From an uncultured Collinsella sp. (lineage in GTDB: Bacteria; Actinomycetota; Coriobacteriia; Coriobacteriales; Coriobacteriaceae): a stretch of 56,495 nt of DNA. The stretch lies in assembly GCA_958407465.1 (NCBI GenBank), contig CATYIV010000012.1, forward strand, positions 1-56,495. The letters run 5' to 3'. The translations under genes were made by a program, and so were the position numbers. Shown piece by piece: positions 7,325-15,782 of the stretch. The notes below the pieces were generated by a model that ran no database searches, had not been told where the DNA came from, and was given only the letters and a program-made list of their open reading frames with translations. Numbering within the stretch: position 1 is the first letter of the stretch; every line of letters begins with the position of its first letter.

Positions 7325-9094
7325 CTAAAGCCGCTCGTACGCCCCCTTCACCAGCTCGCCCATAAGCTGCCTTCGCTTGCCTAGGAACTCCTCGTAATCG
7401 AGGTCCTCGAACCCAACGGGTAGGGCATGCTCCTCGCAGTTGCGGCGATACTCGTCCTTCCCCAGCGCGGCGCGATACCTACGAACGTACTCGTTCGGGG
7501 CGTCATCCGAGATGTAGATGTTGTTCTGGTAGTCAACGAGGGTGAAGTTGCCTCGGTTGCTGCGCTGTGAAAGGTAGCCCTTGGCCTTCAGGTAGTTATC
7601 TGGGAACAGATGGTGCTTGTCCAGGGCCTTTTTGGAACCTGATGAGCCGGTAAGCAGCAGTTGAGAAAGGGGGGCCGTGCTGAACAGCGCCTTGGCACCG
7701 AGCACGACCTGAGCCGCGACGAAGCCCCACCAGGTCGGGCCCGTCGCCTCGTTTGCGTCGAGGGAGCTGGGCAGCGTGATGGAGAAATAATCGTCCGTCA
7801 TGATGGCAGCGAGCCTACGGTCGAAGTACGCCCGGAACTCATCGGCGGTCTCAAGGCGCGAGACGTCGTTAAGCTGCTGCTCGAACTCGGATTCGAAGGA
7901 CCCCACATAGAGCCCCGTTATGGCTGCGGCGAAATACCAGCGTCGCACGAGCCTGCGCACAGCCAACGGCTCCATACCGAACTCGTAGCGCCCGATAAGG
8001 TAAAACGCATAACAGAATATGAGCGCGTTGCCCGACCCCACCTGGTCGGAGCAGACGTAGCCCGCCTCCGCCAGCGTGTTGATGAAGGCGTGCCAGTTGT
8101 TCAAGTCGAGCACGAGATCGAGGGCGCGACCGAACGTGGCAAAGTTCTCGGCCCGCGTCTCGGGCGTTGTTTCCTTTGTCTTGAGATCTCGCCCGCGAAG
8201 AATCTGGTAGGCGTAACGCAGGCGACCCCTCTTGAACCCCACGCCCACCGTGGCGCGTATGATATGCGTCGGCGAGACGGTCATGAGCGGGTTGTACGAG
8301 GTGCCCTTTGCGGGCGCATGGCTCATGGCGCAGAACTCCTCTATACGCTCCCTCATGGCAGGTTCGTAGACCGAAAGCAGGGTCATGATGAAGTCATCCT
8401 GCTTAAGCGCCTGCCCTTGCGAGTTCACGCGCACGAAGATGTCCGATACGGTCTCCTCGTCAGCCGATTCGGAAATCTCCAGCGTCGGCAGAAGATAGCA
8501 CTCAAGCCCGAGTAATGCGTTGAGCCCGCTCTCGACGGCATCCTCGCCGTCATCGTCGAGTTCGGGTTCTCCCTTTTTGGCATTCGCCTCGTTAAGGCGC
8601 TTGATGAACGCCCTGCGATAGGCGCTCAGCTTGTTGTCGTGGTTCGCCGCGAAGGCCTCGGATACGTCCGGCACATAGCGCGAATCCTTCTCGGTCGAGG
8701 CGTCGGCATTCTTGAATGAGCGTGCGATGGGGTCGTAGGCGACCTTCACCGTTCGCTCCCTGAAGTTCTTGTCTCGCACGGACACGCCGTACAGCGAGCT
8801 CAGAAGAGCGGTGAGTCTCTGCTGTCCGTCGATGACAAGGGACTTGGGGACGGCATACACCTTTTGGTTCGAGCCTATGGCAGACTTCTTGCCCGCGTTG
8901 TCGCTCGGAGAGTCCCACAGCATCACATAGCCGATAGGGTATCCGCGGAGCATGGAATCAAGCAGGTCGCGGACCTTTTCGTTGCCCCACACGAAAGGCC
9001 GTTGCAGGTCGGGCAGACCGATCTTGCCCGTCTGAACGTCCTTCAGGATGTTGCCGACCTCAAGAGATATGGGGTTATAGATGGAGTTTGACAC
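7325..9094 (-). CDS. DUF262/HNH protein (GmrSD-like nuclease)
   Basis: 589 residues. The N-terminal DUF262 domain has a ParB/Srx-like DGQQR motif (89-93) preceded by PDLQRPFVW. The C-terminus has an HNH-like DKHHLFP motif (about 492-498) with later Asn/His residues, the DUF1524-type arrangement. GmrSD-family enzymes are nucleotide-dependent and cut modified DNA; BrxU and SspE are related defence proteins. Start is GTG at 9094, overlapping the stop of the MmeI-like gene by one base (TAGTG), so the pair is translationally coupled. Next to an unmodified-site enzyme, this protein could target modified phage DNA. That division of labour is inference. Confidence 0.85.
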   Translation of the reverse strand: MSNSIYNPISLEVGNILKDVQTGKIGLPDLQRPFVWGNEKVRDLLDSMLRGYPIGYVMLWDSPSDNAGKKSAIGSNQKVYAVPKSLVIDGQQRLTALLSSLYGVSVRDKNFRERTVKVAYDPIARSFKNADASTEKDSRYVPDVSEAFAANHDNKLSAYRRAFIKRLNEANAKKGEPELDDDGEDAVESGLNALLGLECYLLPTLEISESADEETVSDIFVRVNSQGQALKQDDFIMTLLSVYEPAMRERIEEFCAMSHAPAKGTSYNPLMTVSPTHIIRATVGVGFKRGRLRYAYQILRGRDLKTKETTPETRAENFATFGRALDLVLDLNNWHAFINTLAEAGYVCSDQVGSGNALIFCYAFYLIGRYEFGMEPLAVRRLVRRWYFAAAITGLYVGSFESEFEQQLNDVSRLETADEFRAYFDRRLAAIMTDDYFSITLPSSLDANEATGPTWWGFVAAQVVLGAKALFSTAPLSQLLLTGSSGSKKALDKHHLFPDNYLKAKGYLSQRSNRGNFTLVDYQNNIYISDDAPNEYVRRYRAALGKDEYRRNCEEHALPVGFEDLDYEEFLGKRRQLMGELVKGAYERL

Positions 9095-11922
9095 TATAGT
9101 TCACCGACCTTCTCGGCGTAGAGGTTGAAGAGGTGGGCGACAATCTTCTCCTCGTCTCCGCCGAAATCAACGCCATAGGCGGCCTCAACGGCAGTGTCGA
9201 GCGCCTTGTGCGCTGCCATCAGCTCGGGGAAGAAAGTCTCGTTCTTGGGATCGTACATGTCCGCGAGCGTCGCACCTTCTTGGGCATCCCGAGCGTCGAG
9301 CACGGCCCGGGCGCAGCGCTCGACTTCCTTGCGTTGCGATTCCGTGGGCTCGGGCCAGACGAAGTTGTTGTAATCAATATTGGCCGAATACTGGTAATCG
9401 TCCTTCAATCTTCCGGTTACGATCCTAACCCATGCATTATGGAATTGAGATTGCAGAATGCCATAGTGATAGAGAGAGGCATTAGGTATCAATCTAACCT
9501 TGTTGCTGCAAAATATCTCTGGACCAACAAAGCCCATTGGAACACGTTTCCTTCTGCTTGAAGACACCTCTGGGATGATGATGGAACTTCCCTCGGGCAT
9601 GTTCTCAACGTGAAATCTCGTTGGCTTATCTGCTATTTTCCGGGTTCCAGCGCTTTTACTTGCAAGCCTGTATTCACGAACCTGTTCTACTCTCTTTCTG
9701 CACTCAGGAAGCTGCTTTAGATCTGAGAAGGTTGCCTCCCCAAGCCACAGGCACCAGCGGTGATAGCCATGAATGAACTCTTTTGATCCAAGCCATGGAT
9801 GGAAGAAGCCTTCGGCCCTTGGCTCTTTCTTCAGGAAATCGTCTTTCTCCTCATCGGTAAACAGGTAGAATCCCCCATCAATAGGTTTATTTCCGATGCC
9901 CATTTCCGGAACATCACAAATAGGCTTGCTGCGGCTGTAGATGAATACATCAGGGGCGTCTTTCAGATACGCATTGATTCGAGCCGTGGGAATCTGTTCT
10001 TCGTCGCTGTCCGGGGTCGCGTGGTAGAAGAGCGTCTTGGTCCCCGACTCGCGGGAGAACCCGACGATGACACAGAACACGTGCGCCTTGTCCGCAGCCT
10101 CGTTGTCCCACCTGAACGTGTTGTGCGCGAAGTCGATGTGGATACCCAGGTCGTACAGGGGTTTCCAGAGGTTGGCGACCTGCTCGCCCTGGCATATCGA
10201 GTTGGTAGAGACCAGGGCGCAGCGCGTGCGCTTTCCCTGCGTGAACCTCGCGGCCTTCATGTACCAGGCCCCGCAGTAGTCGATGTTGCCCGCGTTCTTC
10301 GCTCCATCGAAGACCTCAAGGAGCTCTGCCTTCTGCTCCTTGGATTGGTTGCGAGCACCCAGGAACGGCGGGTTGCCCACAAGATAAGTAAGGTCATCGG
10401 GGAACACCTCGGACCAATCGGTCTTGAGGGCGTTGCCCTCATGGAGGTTGCTGAGGCTCCTGAGCGGCAGGAAGTCGAAGTCATAACCGACGTATATCTC
10501 CTGCGTCTTTCGGAGCATCTGCTCCTCGGTGATCCAAAGGGCGGTCTTGGCGACCGAGACGGCGAAGTCGTTTATCTCGATGCCGTACAGTTGATCGAGA
10601 GATACGCGGACGGGGCTGTCCTGCGCAATGACGAGGGACGTCTGCCCCGCGTTGCCGGTCTCCTCGCTGAGCTCGTCCTCGATGATTCGGTTCTCGATGG
10701 TGCGCAGCTGCCGGTACGCCTCGGTAAGGAAGTTGCCCGAGCCGCACGCGGGGTCACCGATAGTGATGGAGGCAACCTTGTCGTGCAGCCTCGCCAGGGC
10801 CTGCTTGCGTTTCGTCGCCGTCCTCTCGCCCTCGGCCTCGTGCAGCTCGTCCCACAGCTCGTCGAGGAAGAGCGGCTTGAGGCAGCGCTCGATGTTCTCC
10901 ACGCTCGTGTAGTGCATGCCCCCGGCATGGCGGGTCTCGGGGTTCAGCGTCCCCTCGAACACGCCGCCAAAGATGACGCCCGAGATCTCACGCCAATCGA
11001 AGTCCTGGGACGCGTCGGTGATGGCCTCGAGAATCTCCGGGGTCATCTGCGGGACGATGATGGAGGAGTCGGCGAACAGACCGCCGTTCACGTACGGGAA
11101 GGCCGCGAGGTCCTCGTCCATGTACTCGTCCCGCTTGTCCAGGGGCGTGTCGATCGCCTCGAACAGGTCCACCAGCTTGCGGCGGAGCTTGGCAGGGTCA
11201 CCCTCGCAGTACCTACCGAACGCCTGGTGCGATTGCAGGAGGTCGGCGTCCTCGGCGTAAAGCAGAAAAATGATTCGGGTGATGAGCACGTTGAGGGAGC
11301 GCTGCTCCTCCTGCGCGCGCTCGTCCTTCTCCTCGATGTGGTGGTACTGCTTGGCGAGGGCATCGTAGAGCCTAGAGACGTAGGCCCCGGCCTCGATGGA
11401 GAGCTGCTGCTCCTTGTGCAGGCGGCTCGTCTCGTTGGAGGTCAGGAAGGACAGAAGATACAGACTGTCCGGGAGCTCTTCGAGGGAGAACTCCTGCACG
11501 GTGTCCTCGGGCCGCTCGTTGTCGAGGTCGTAGAGACGGAAGGTCCCGAAGTTGCACGTCATCACCCAGCGGGGGCGCTCAGAGTACGGCAGGTGCCGCG
11601 CGTACCACATGGCCTGCTGAAGCGGCGTCTCCATGCCGCCGTTCCTGGGTTCGAGCTTGTCGAGGTCGATGCCCCACGACTTCTGCTCGCAGAGGAAGTT
11701 GTGGTCGGAGACGAACACGTCGATGCGACGGCCTCTCACCTTCCGCTCGAAGTCAACGAAGCTGTCTATGGTGTTGGACGGGATACCCAGGACGTTGATG
11801 AGCAGGTCGACCCAGAACTTCTGCGTATCCTGCTGCTCGTTATTGGAGCCTGCGGGGATGGCACCGAGGCGCTTCTTCCACCGTTTGACGAACTCCTTTG
11901 CCTCTTTCTTGCTGGCAGGCAT
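9094..11922 (-). CDS. MmeI-like fused restriction-methylation enzyme (type IIL/IIG)
   Basis: 942 residues with nuclease, methyltransferase and target recognition in one chain. The N-terminal nuclease motif is D68-x10-E79-x-K81 (IDVFVSD..CEQK), close to the D-x9-ExK of MmeI. After a helical spacer comes SAM motif I DPACGSGNFL (390-399) and motif IV NPPF (517-520), an adenine N6-methyltransferase signature. The last 350 residues would be the target recognition domain and C-terminal helices. An excellent AGGAGGT lies 7 nt before the ATG. Some DNA in the recognition-domain part (about 9400-9950) is visibly AT-richer than the rest, consistent with recombination of specificity. It leads the cargo operon. 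Confidence 0.88.
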   Translation of the reverse strand: MPASKKEAKEFVKRWKKRLGAIPAGSNNEQQDTQKFWVDLLINVLGIPSNTIDSFVDFERKVRGRRIDVFVSDHNFLCEQKSWGIDLDKLEPRNGGMETPLQQAMWYARHLPYSERPRWVMTCNFGTFRLYDLDNERPEDTVQEFSLEELPDSLYLLSFLTSNETSRLHKEQQLSIEAGAYVSRLYDALAKQYHHIEEKDERAQEEQRSLNVLITRIIFLLYAEDADLLQSHQAFGRYCEGDPAKLRRKLVDLFEAIDTPLDKRDEYMDEDLAAFPYVNGGLFADSSIIVPQMTPEILEAITDASQDFDWREISGVIFGGVFEGTLNPETRHAGGMHYTSVENIERCLKPLFLDELWDELHEAEGERTATKRKQALARLHDKVASITIGDPACGSGNFLTEAYRQLRTIENRIIEDELSEETGNAGQTSLVIAQDSPVRVSLDQLYGIEINDFAVSVAKTALWITEEQMLRKTQEIYVGYDFDFLPLRSLSNLHEGNALKTDWSEVFPDDLTYLVGNPPFLGARNQSKEQKAELLEVFDGAKNAGNIDYCGAWYMKAARFTQGKRTRCALVSTNSICQGEQVANLWKPLYDLGIHIDFAHNTFRWDNEAADKAHVFCVIVGFSRESGTKTLFYHATPDSDEEQIPTARINAYLKDAPDVFIYSRSKPICDVPEMGIGNKPIDGGFYLFTDEEKDDFLKKEPRAEGFFHPWLGSKEFIHGYHRWCLWLGEATFSDLKQLPECRKRVEQVREYRLASKSAGTRKIADKPTRFHVENMPEGSSIIIPEVSSSRRKRVPMGFVGPEIFCSNKVRLIPNASLYHYGILQSQFHNAWVRIVTGRLKDDYQYSANIDYNNFVWPEPTESQRKEVERCARAVLDARDAQEGATLADMYDPKNETFFPELMAAHKALDTAVEAAYGVDFGGDEEKIVAHLFNLYAEKVGEL

Positions 11923-12244
11923 ACCGGACCTCCTGCGTCGTTGTCACTTTCGGACAATTTTAAGGGGTAAAAGCCCTCTTCCAAGCGGAAGGGCGAGTTT
12001 TCAACGGTCCACGGTGTCGCAGGGTCCCAGGCGAAACCCGAAGACGCCGGGGGCTGTTGGAAACTCGCCCATCCCACAGCAACGTCACCCTAGGTTTTCA
12101 ACGCTTTCCATGGCCGAAGGGCTTCTTATAAGCCCGTAGGCTGTGGGAAGGGTTGGAAACCGGACTTTGGGCATAGCCCTTCACAAAAAAACTTTCTACC
12201 CAAATTCTACCCAACTGACGTTAACGATGCCCTTATATAAGAAA
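11923..12244. other. Cargo-operon upstream region with interleaved inverted repeats
   Basis: No gene seen. Inverted pairs interleave: 11991-12005 with 12056-12070 (14 of 15), 12073-12080 with 12140-12147, 12093-12102 with 12152-12161 (GGTTTTCAAC / GTTGGAAACC, one mismatch) and a small hairpin at 12119-12135. TTTTCAACG also repeats directly (about 11999 and 12096). This must hold the leftward promoter for the restriction pair. The pattern could be an operator array, replication origin or small RNA. Confidence 0.45.
12187..12213 (+). repeat. Right arm-type repeat, candidate integrase site
   Basis: Copy of 147-173 with a single mismatch and two TTCTACCC octamers, about 70 bp inside the right att core. 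Matching subterminal copies at both ends support integrase arm binding. Confidence 0.55.
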
Positions 12245-12276
12245 GCAGGTCAGACGATTTATACCGTCTGACCTGC
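12245..12276 (-). terminator. Terminator for tRNA-Arg supplied by the element
   Basis: A 12-bp perfect stem (12245-12256 with 12265-12276) is followed on the minus strand by TTTCTT, 10 bp after the tRNA 3' end. It lies on the element side of the att core, so insertion gave the rebuilt tRNA a new terminator. Confidence 0.75.
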
Positions 12277-12284
12277 ATTTACTT

Positions 12285-12330
12285 CTGGTGCCCCCGGGCG
12301 GATTCGAACCGTCGACACCCGCTTTAGGAG
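12285..12330 (-). repeat. Right attachment site (attR) within tRNA-Arg
   Basis: Exact 46-bp match to 1-46, covering the tRNA 3' half. Identity ends in the anticodon loop, where crossover near an anticodon loop is common for tyrosine integrases. Confidence 0.88.
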
Positions 12331-12361
12331 AGCGGTGCTCTATCCCCTGAGCTACGGAGGC
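12286..12361 (-). tRNA. tRNA-Arg (anticodon CCU)
   Basis: 76 nt with encoded CCA. The acceptor stem pairs GCCTCCG with CGGGGGC (one G-U pair). The anticodon stem is CCGCT/AGCGG around the loop CTCCTAA, giving anticodon CCT, which reads AGG. The T arm contains the standard GGTTCGAATCC. The 3' half serves as the integration site. A TACACT-like -10 lies a short distance upstream (about 12374-12379 on the minus strand). Confidence 0.95.
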
Positions 12362-12419
12362 ATGTTGTACTAGTGTAGCAGATTTACTGCATCGCAATAC
12401 GTCGCATGACTAGACTTCG

Positions 12420-12488
12420 AAGTTGCGGTGGAATAGTTCCTGTCTGAAGCATCTAAAGCCGTATTTAGGAACTATTTCACCGCAACTT
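12420..12488. repeat. REP-like hairpin, GTTGCGGTG family, copy 1
   Basis: Arms 12420-12441 and 12467-12488 pair over 22 bp with one G-U. The arm core GTTGCGGTGRAATAG recurs in the hairpin at 24830-24896. It lies between the tRNA and the 3' end of the DUF956 gene and could act as its terminator. Confidence 0.7.
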
Positions 12489-12496
12489 ATGAGGAG

Positions 12497-12895
12497 CTAG
12501 TTGCCTTTGTGGAAAAGGTTTTTGATAACGGAGGGGATGCTCTTGGCGCCCTTGGTCGTTACGTCGATAAAGTCGGGCGAACGCACGAGTCTATCCTCGT
12601 CCACGTACTTGCGCACAGCGCGCAGCGTCTCTTTGTCGTCGCGCGTCGAAAACGTAAAGTGACCGTTGTCCTTGGTGAAGATGGCAAAACGCGTAATCTT
12701 CTTGGTGCCGCGCAAGACCTCGGCGGCAATATAGTCGACCTCGTCCCACGGGATTTGAATATAATCCTCGGGATTGCGCTCGTTATAGTACTCAAACGCC
12801 TTATTGCCCACCATCACGTTACCGTGGCTGGTAAGCCCCATCAGGCAGGTTGCCGGCGTTGCCAGATCGACCGTGCTGTTCTGAGATTGCGCCAT
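12497..12895 (-). CDS. DUF956 family PTS-associated protein
   Basis: 132 residues from the ATG at 12895, after a GGAGGG-type site; an upstream in-frame start would lie inside a terminator-like hairpin and is rejected. The sequence (CLMGLTSHGNVMVGNKAFEYYNERNPEDYIQIPWDEV) matches the DUF956 family, which is almost always coded beside mannose-family PTS genes and is sometimes called ManO. It is thought to be regulatory; the mechanism is not established. It is the last gene of the PTS cluster, separated from IID by a hairpin. Confidence 0.85.
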   Translation of the reverse strand: MAQSQNSTVDLATPATCLMGLTSHGNVMVGNKAFEYYNERNPEDYIQIPWDEVDYIAAEVLRGTKKITRFAIFTKDNGHFTFSTRDDKETLRAVRKYVDEDRLVRSPDFIDVTTKGAKSIPSVIKNLFHKGN

Positions 12896-12913
12896 ACGCG
12901 CCTCGCCCTCCAA

Positions 12914-12959
12914 TAAAAACAATCGGACCGCATCCAGTGTACCCACCGGGTGCGGTCCG
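12914..12959 (-). terminator. Hairpin between IID and DUF956 genes
   Basis: A 12-bp stem (12924-12935 with 12948-12959, one G-U pair) is followed on the minus strand by a T-rich stretch (ATTGTTTTTA). It may lower readthrough from the PTS genes into the DUF956 gene. Confidence 0.6.
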
Positions 12960-13015
12960 TTTCAATGGCTCAAAAGCCCTTGCCTAGCAATTCTCGGTCT
13001 TAAGCCGAAGCGTGC

Positions 13016-13936
13016 TTACATGAAGCCGCAGAAGCGACCGATGATGCCGACGGCGAAGAGAGCCAGGATGATGACGATCGGGCTGACCTTCTTCTTGAGG
13101 AGCTTGCAGACCAGCAGGGTCAGGCACACGGCGGCAAGGCCGGGGATGAGCTGATCGAGGTTGGCCTGAAGCGTGGTGACCTTCATCTGATCAAGGGCGG
13201 TAGCACCGACGGAGTTGTACATCGTCAGCGCTTCCTTGATACCCTCGGAACCGGAGGGCAGGCTAGCCCAGTCGATAAAGGCGCCAGCAGACTGCTTGAC
13301 CGTGGAGACGATCGGGGTGAAGGAAATGGACACCCAGCGCTCGACCAGGGCGCCGATGATGAACATACCCAGGATGGAAGCGCCCTCGGTGACCTTGCCC
13401 ATCAGACCACCGGAGAGGTCCTTGGCGATGGAGGAGCCGACCTTGTAGCCAAACTCCTGCGTGTACCACAGGAAAGCGTAACGGATGATGTTCCACGCGA
13501 AGAAGAACAGCAGCGGACCGACGATGCTGCCGGACATGGCCAGGGAAGCGCCCAGAGCGCCCAGAATCGGGCGAAGGGTGAACCAGAAGACGGGGTCACC
13601 GACGCCGGCGAGCGGGCCCATCATACCGACCTTGACGCCCTGGATGGCGACATCATCGATCGGAGCACCGTTGGCGCGCTCCTCCTCGAGGGCGAGGGTA
13701 ACGCCAATGACGGGGGCGGAAACATAGGGGTGGGTGTTATAGAACTCCAGGTGGCGCTTAAGAGCGGCAATCTGGTCATCCTTGCTGGTGTAGAGCTTCT
13801 TGATCGCAGGGATCATTGCGAAGCACCAGCCGCCGTTCTGCATGCGCTCGTAGTTCCACGAGCCCTGAAGGAACTGATGACGGAAGCAAACCTTCTTGCG
13901 GTCAGCCTTGGTGAGCTGAATCTTGTTCTCTGCCAT
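13016..13936 (-). CDS. manZ: PTS mannose/fructose/sorbose family IID component
   Basis: 306 residues from ATG 13936, preceded by AGGAGG about 11 nt upstream. IID partners IIC in the mannose-type permease. The N-terminal FRHQFLQGSWNYERMQNGGWCFAMIPAIKKLY is a hallmark of the family. The C-terminal end has hydrophobic segments and a short tail. It sits 17 bp after IIC. Substrate within the mannose family (mannose, glucose, sorbose, fructose, amino sugars) cannot be set from sequence alone. Confidence 0.93.
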   Translation of the reverse strand: MAENKIQLTKADRKKVCFRHQFLQGSWNYERMQNGGWCFAMIPAIKKLYTSKDDQIAALKRHLEFYNTHPYVSAPVIGVTLALEEERANGAPIDDVAIQGVKVGMMGPLAGVGDPVFWFTLRPILGALGASLAMSGSIVGPLLFFFAWNIIRYAFLWYTQEFGYKVGSSIAKDLSGGLMGKVTEGASILGMFIIGALVERWVSISFTPIVSTVKQSAGAFIDWASLPSGSEGIKEALTMYNSVGATALDQMKVTTLQANLDQLIPGLAAVCLTLLVCKLLKKKVSPIVIILALFAVGIIGRFCGFM

Positions 13937-13952
13937 ATGTATCACTCCCCTC

Positions 13953-14771
13953 CTACTCGTAATCGTTCAGAATGTCGCCGAGCGGGTCGCCGGAGCCACC
14001 GCCCATGCCGCCACCCTGCTTGGCCAGATCCTTAAGGCCAAGGTAGATGAGGGCAAGGGAGATGCCGATGAGACCAAGGGCTATCAGCGTGAGCTGAGGG
14101 ATGGCAGCAAGGACAAAGCCGAGGACGAAGAACGGCCAGGTCTCCTTGGTGGCCATCATGTTGATGACCATGGCGTAACCGACGGAAGCGACCATGCCGC
14201 CGCCGACAGCCATGCCGCCGGACAGCCAGTCGGGCATAGCGTTAAGCGCGTTGGTAACGGCCTCGGCCGGGATGACGCACAGAAGCACTGCCGGGATGGC
14301 GATACGAAGGCCCTGCATGAGGATGGCAGCATACTGCCAGCGCTCGATGCCGGAGAAGTCGCCCTTCTCGGCGCAACCGTCCATGGCGTGAGCGATAGCG
14401 GTAGCAATGGTACGGCAGATCATGGTCAGGAACAGACCAGCGACCGACAGTGGGACGGCGACGGCGATAGCGGTGGTAACGGCCTTGGCCGAATCGGTGG
14501 CGCCACCGTTGAGGGCGAGCACCATGATGATCGAAGAAGCGACCGAGGCCAGAGCGGCGTCAGGCGCGACAGCGGCGCCGACGTTAGCCCAGCCAAGGGC
14601 CATCATCTGGAGCGAACCGCCCAGGAGGATGCCCTCCTGAAGGTGACCGGTTACGAGACCGATAAGCGTGCATGCCACGAGCGGCTGATGGAACTGGAAC
14701 TCATCCAGAATGCCTTCCATACCGGCAAGCAACGCGACAATCGCAACAAGCAGAATAGTGATTGCAGACAT
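13953..14771 (-). CDS. manY: PTS mannose family IIC component
   Basis: 272-residue polytopic membrane permease. Repeated Gly-rich helices (LVACTLIGLVTGHLQEGILLGGSLQMMALGWANVGAAVAPDAALA read in parts) contain the family's GGSLQMMALGW signature. A good AAGGAGGG site precedes the ATG. The C-terminus ends in a short Gly-rich cytoplasmic tail. Second gene of the IIAB-IIC-IID operon, 18 bp after IIAB. Confidence 0.93.
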   Translation of the reverse strand: MSAITILLVAIVALLAGMEGILDEFQFHQPLVACTLIGLVTGHLQEGILLGGSLQMMALGWANVGAAVAPDAALASVASSIIMVLALNGGATDSAKAVTTAIAVAVPLSVAGLFLTMICRTIATAIAHAMDGCAEKGDFSGIERWQYAAILMQGLRIAIPAVLLCVIPAEAVTNALNAMPDWLSGGMAVGGGMVASVGYAMVINMMATKETWPFFVLGFVLAAIPQLTLIALGLIGISLALIYLGLKDLAKQGGGMGGGSGDPLGDILNDYE

Positions 14772-14789
14772 GTATCGGACCCTCCTTTA

Positions 14790-15779
14790 CTATGCTTGAG
14801 CGGCCAGTTCGGCCTTAGCTTTCTTCAACATGGCGTCGAGATCCTCGGAGGAATCCGAAGGAACCTTGCGGACCTCGAACTTGACGCCCTTGGCCTTGAG
14901 AGCCTCGAGAGTCTTAACGTCGTCATCGCCCATAGCGACGGCGTTGGTGACGACGACCTTGCCCTTGGAGTGAGCCATGGAACCGATGTTGACTTCCTTG
15001 ATGTCGACGCCGGCCTCGATGGCCTTGAGCAGATCCTGCGGGTTCTCGAAGAGCAGCATGGCCTTGGTGTCACCAAAGCGCGTGTCCTTGACGACCTCGG
15101 CCATCTTCTTGATGGGAACGACGTTGGCATGGACTCCCGGAGGGGCAGCCTGCTCGATCATGGTCTTGCGGAGCTCGTCGTGAGCAACGCCGTCGGAAAC
15201 CACGATGATGCGGTTGGGGTTGATCTGCTTGGTCCACGTGGTGGCCACCTGACCATGCAGCAGACGGGTGTCGATACGGACGTGGGCGATCTTGATGTGC
15301 CCATCGCCGATGACCGTTCCCGGAGGGATGGCGCCTGCAGGAGCAGCGGCGGCCGCAGCCGGCTTCTTCTCCTCGGGCTCCAGAGACTCGGGCTTGACAC
15401 GCACGCCAGCCTTAGCCTCAGTCACGAGATGTTTTGCGATCGCATGTGCAGTGTTCTTTGCGTCAAAGCGCTGCGAATATGCCTCGATGAGCATAGGCAG
15501 GTTGACACCGGTGACGATAGCCCAGGAATCGTGGCCCTCGATGAGCCCGTTGATCTGGTTGAACGGCGTGCCGCCCCACAGATCAACGAGGAAGAGCACC
15601 TGCTCCTGGTCCTCGAAGGAAGCGACTGCTTCCTCGACCTTGGCACGGAAGTCGTCGGGGCCCATGCTCGGCTCGAGCGAGACCACGGCAACAGACGGCT
15701 GATCGCCAAAGACCATCGAGCCCGTCTGCTTGATTCCAGCTGCCAAGTCCCCGTGGCTAGCAAGAACAATACTTACCAT
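14790..15779 (-). CDS. manX: PTS mannose family fused IIAB protein
   Basis: 329 residues. The N-terminal IIA domain carries the phosphoacceptor His9 (LASHGDLA) and the family LWGGTPFN loop. An Ala/Pro/Glu linker (about 125-155) leads to the IIB domain with its active His175 (RLLHGQVAT). Phosphate passes from HPr to IIA, IIB and then the sugar. ATG 15779 is chosen because AAGGAGG lies 7 nt upstream; an overlapping GTG three bases earlier is less well spaced. First gene of the operon, behind a 330-bp regulatory region. Confidence 0.94.
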   Translation of the reverse strand: MVSIVLASHGDLAAGIKQTGSMVFGDQPSVAVVSLEPSMGPDDFRAKVEEAVASFEDQEQVLFLVDLWGGTPFNQINGLIEGHDSWAIVTGVNLPMLIEAYSQRFDAKNTAHAIAKHLVTEAKAGVRVKPESLEPEEKKPAAAAAAPAGAIPPGTVIGDGHIKIAHVRIDTRLLHGQVATTWTKQINPNRIIVVSDGVAHDELRKTMIEQAAPPGVHANVVPIKKMAEVVKDTRFGDTKAMLLFENPQDLLKAIEAGVDIKEVNIGSMAHSKGKVVVTNAVAMGDDDVKTLEALKAKGVKFEVRKVPSDSSEDLDAMLKKAKAELAAQA

Positions 15780-15782
15780 CAC

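Larger units (their letters stand above)
1..12330 (+). mobile_element. Integrative mobilizable element in tRNA-Arg(CCU)
   Basis: The segment is bounded by 46-bp direct copies of the 3' half of a tRNA-Arg gene (1-46 and 12285-12330). A tyrosine integrase lies next to the left copy and the intact tRNA is rebuilt at the right copy, the usual outcome of integration into a tRNA 3' end. Transfer genes are a MobC-like protein, a VirD4-like coupling protein and a relaxase. No VirB4, VirB6 or lytic transglycosylase gene is present, so I infer an IME needing a helper secretion channel, although it brings its own coupling protein. Cargo is a leftward restriction pair. The left host flank is outside the window, so the exact left end rests on the repeat alone. 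Confidence 0.88.

Noticed and set aside
9799..11970. 723-codon open frame on the plus strand
   Set aside because: It is fully antisense to the MmeI-like gene, which has clear catalytic motifs. The translation is low-complexity and Val/Leu/Arg-rich, as expected for a high-GC shadow frame.
1..12330. Self-transmissible conjugative element (ICE)
   Set aside because: Coupling protein and relaxase are present but no VirB4-like ATPase, channel proteins or cell-wall hydrolase.
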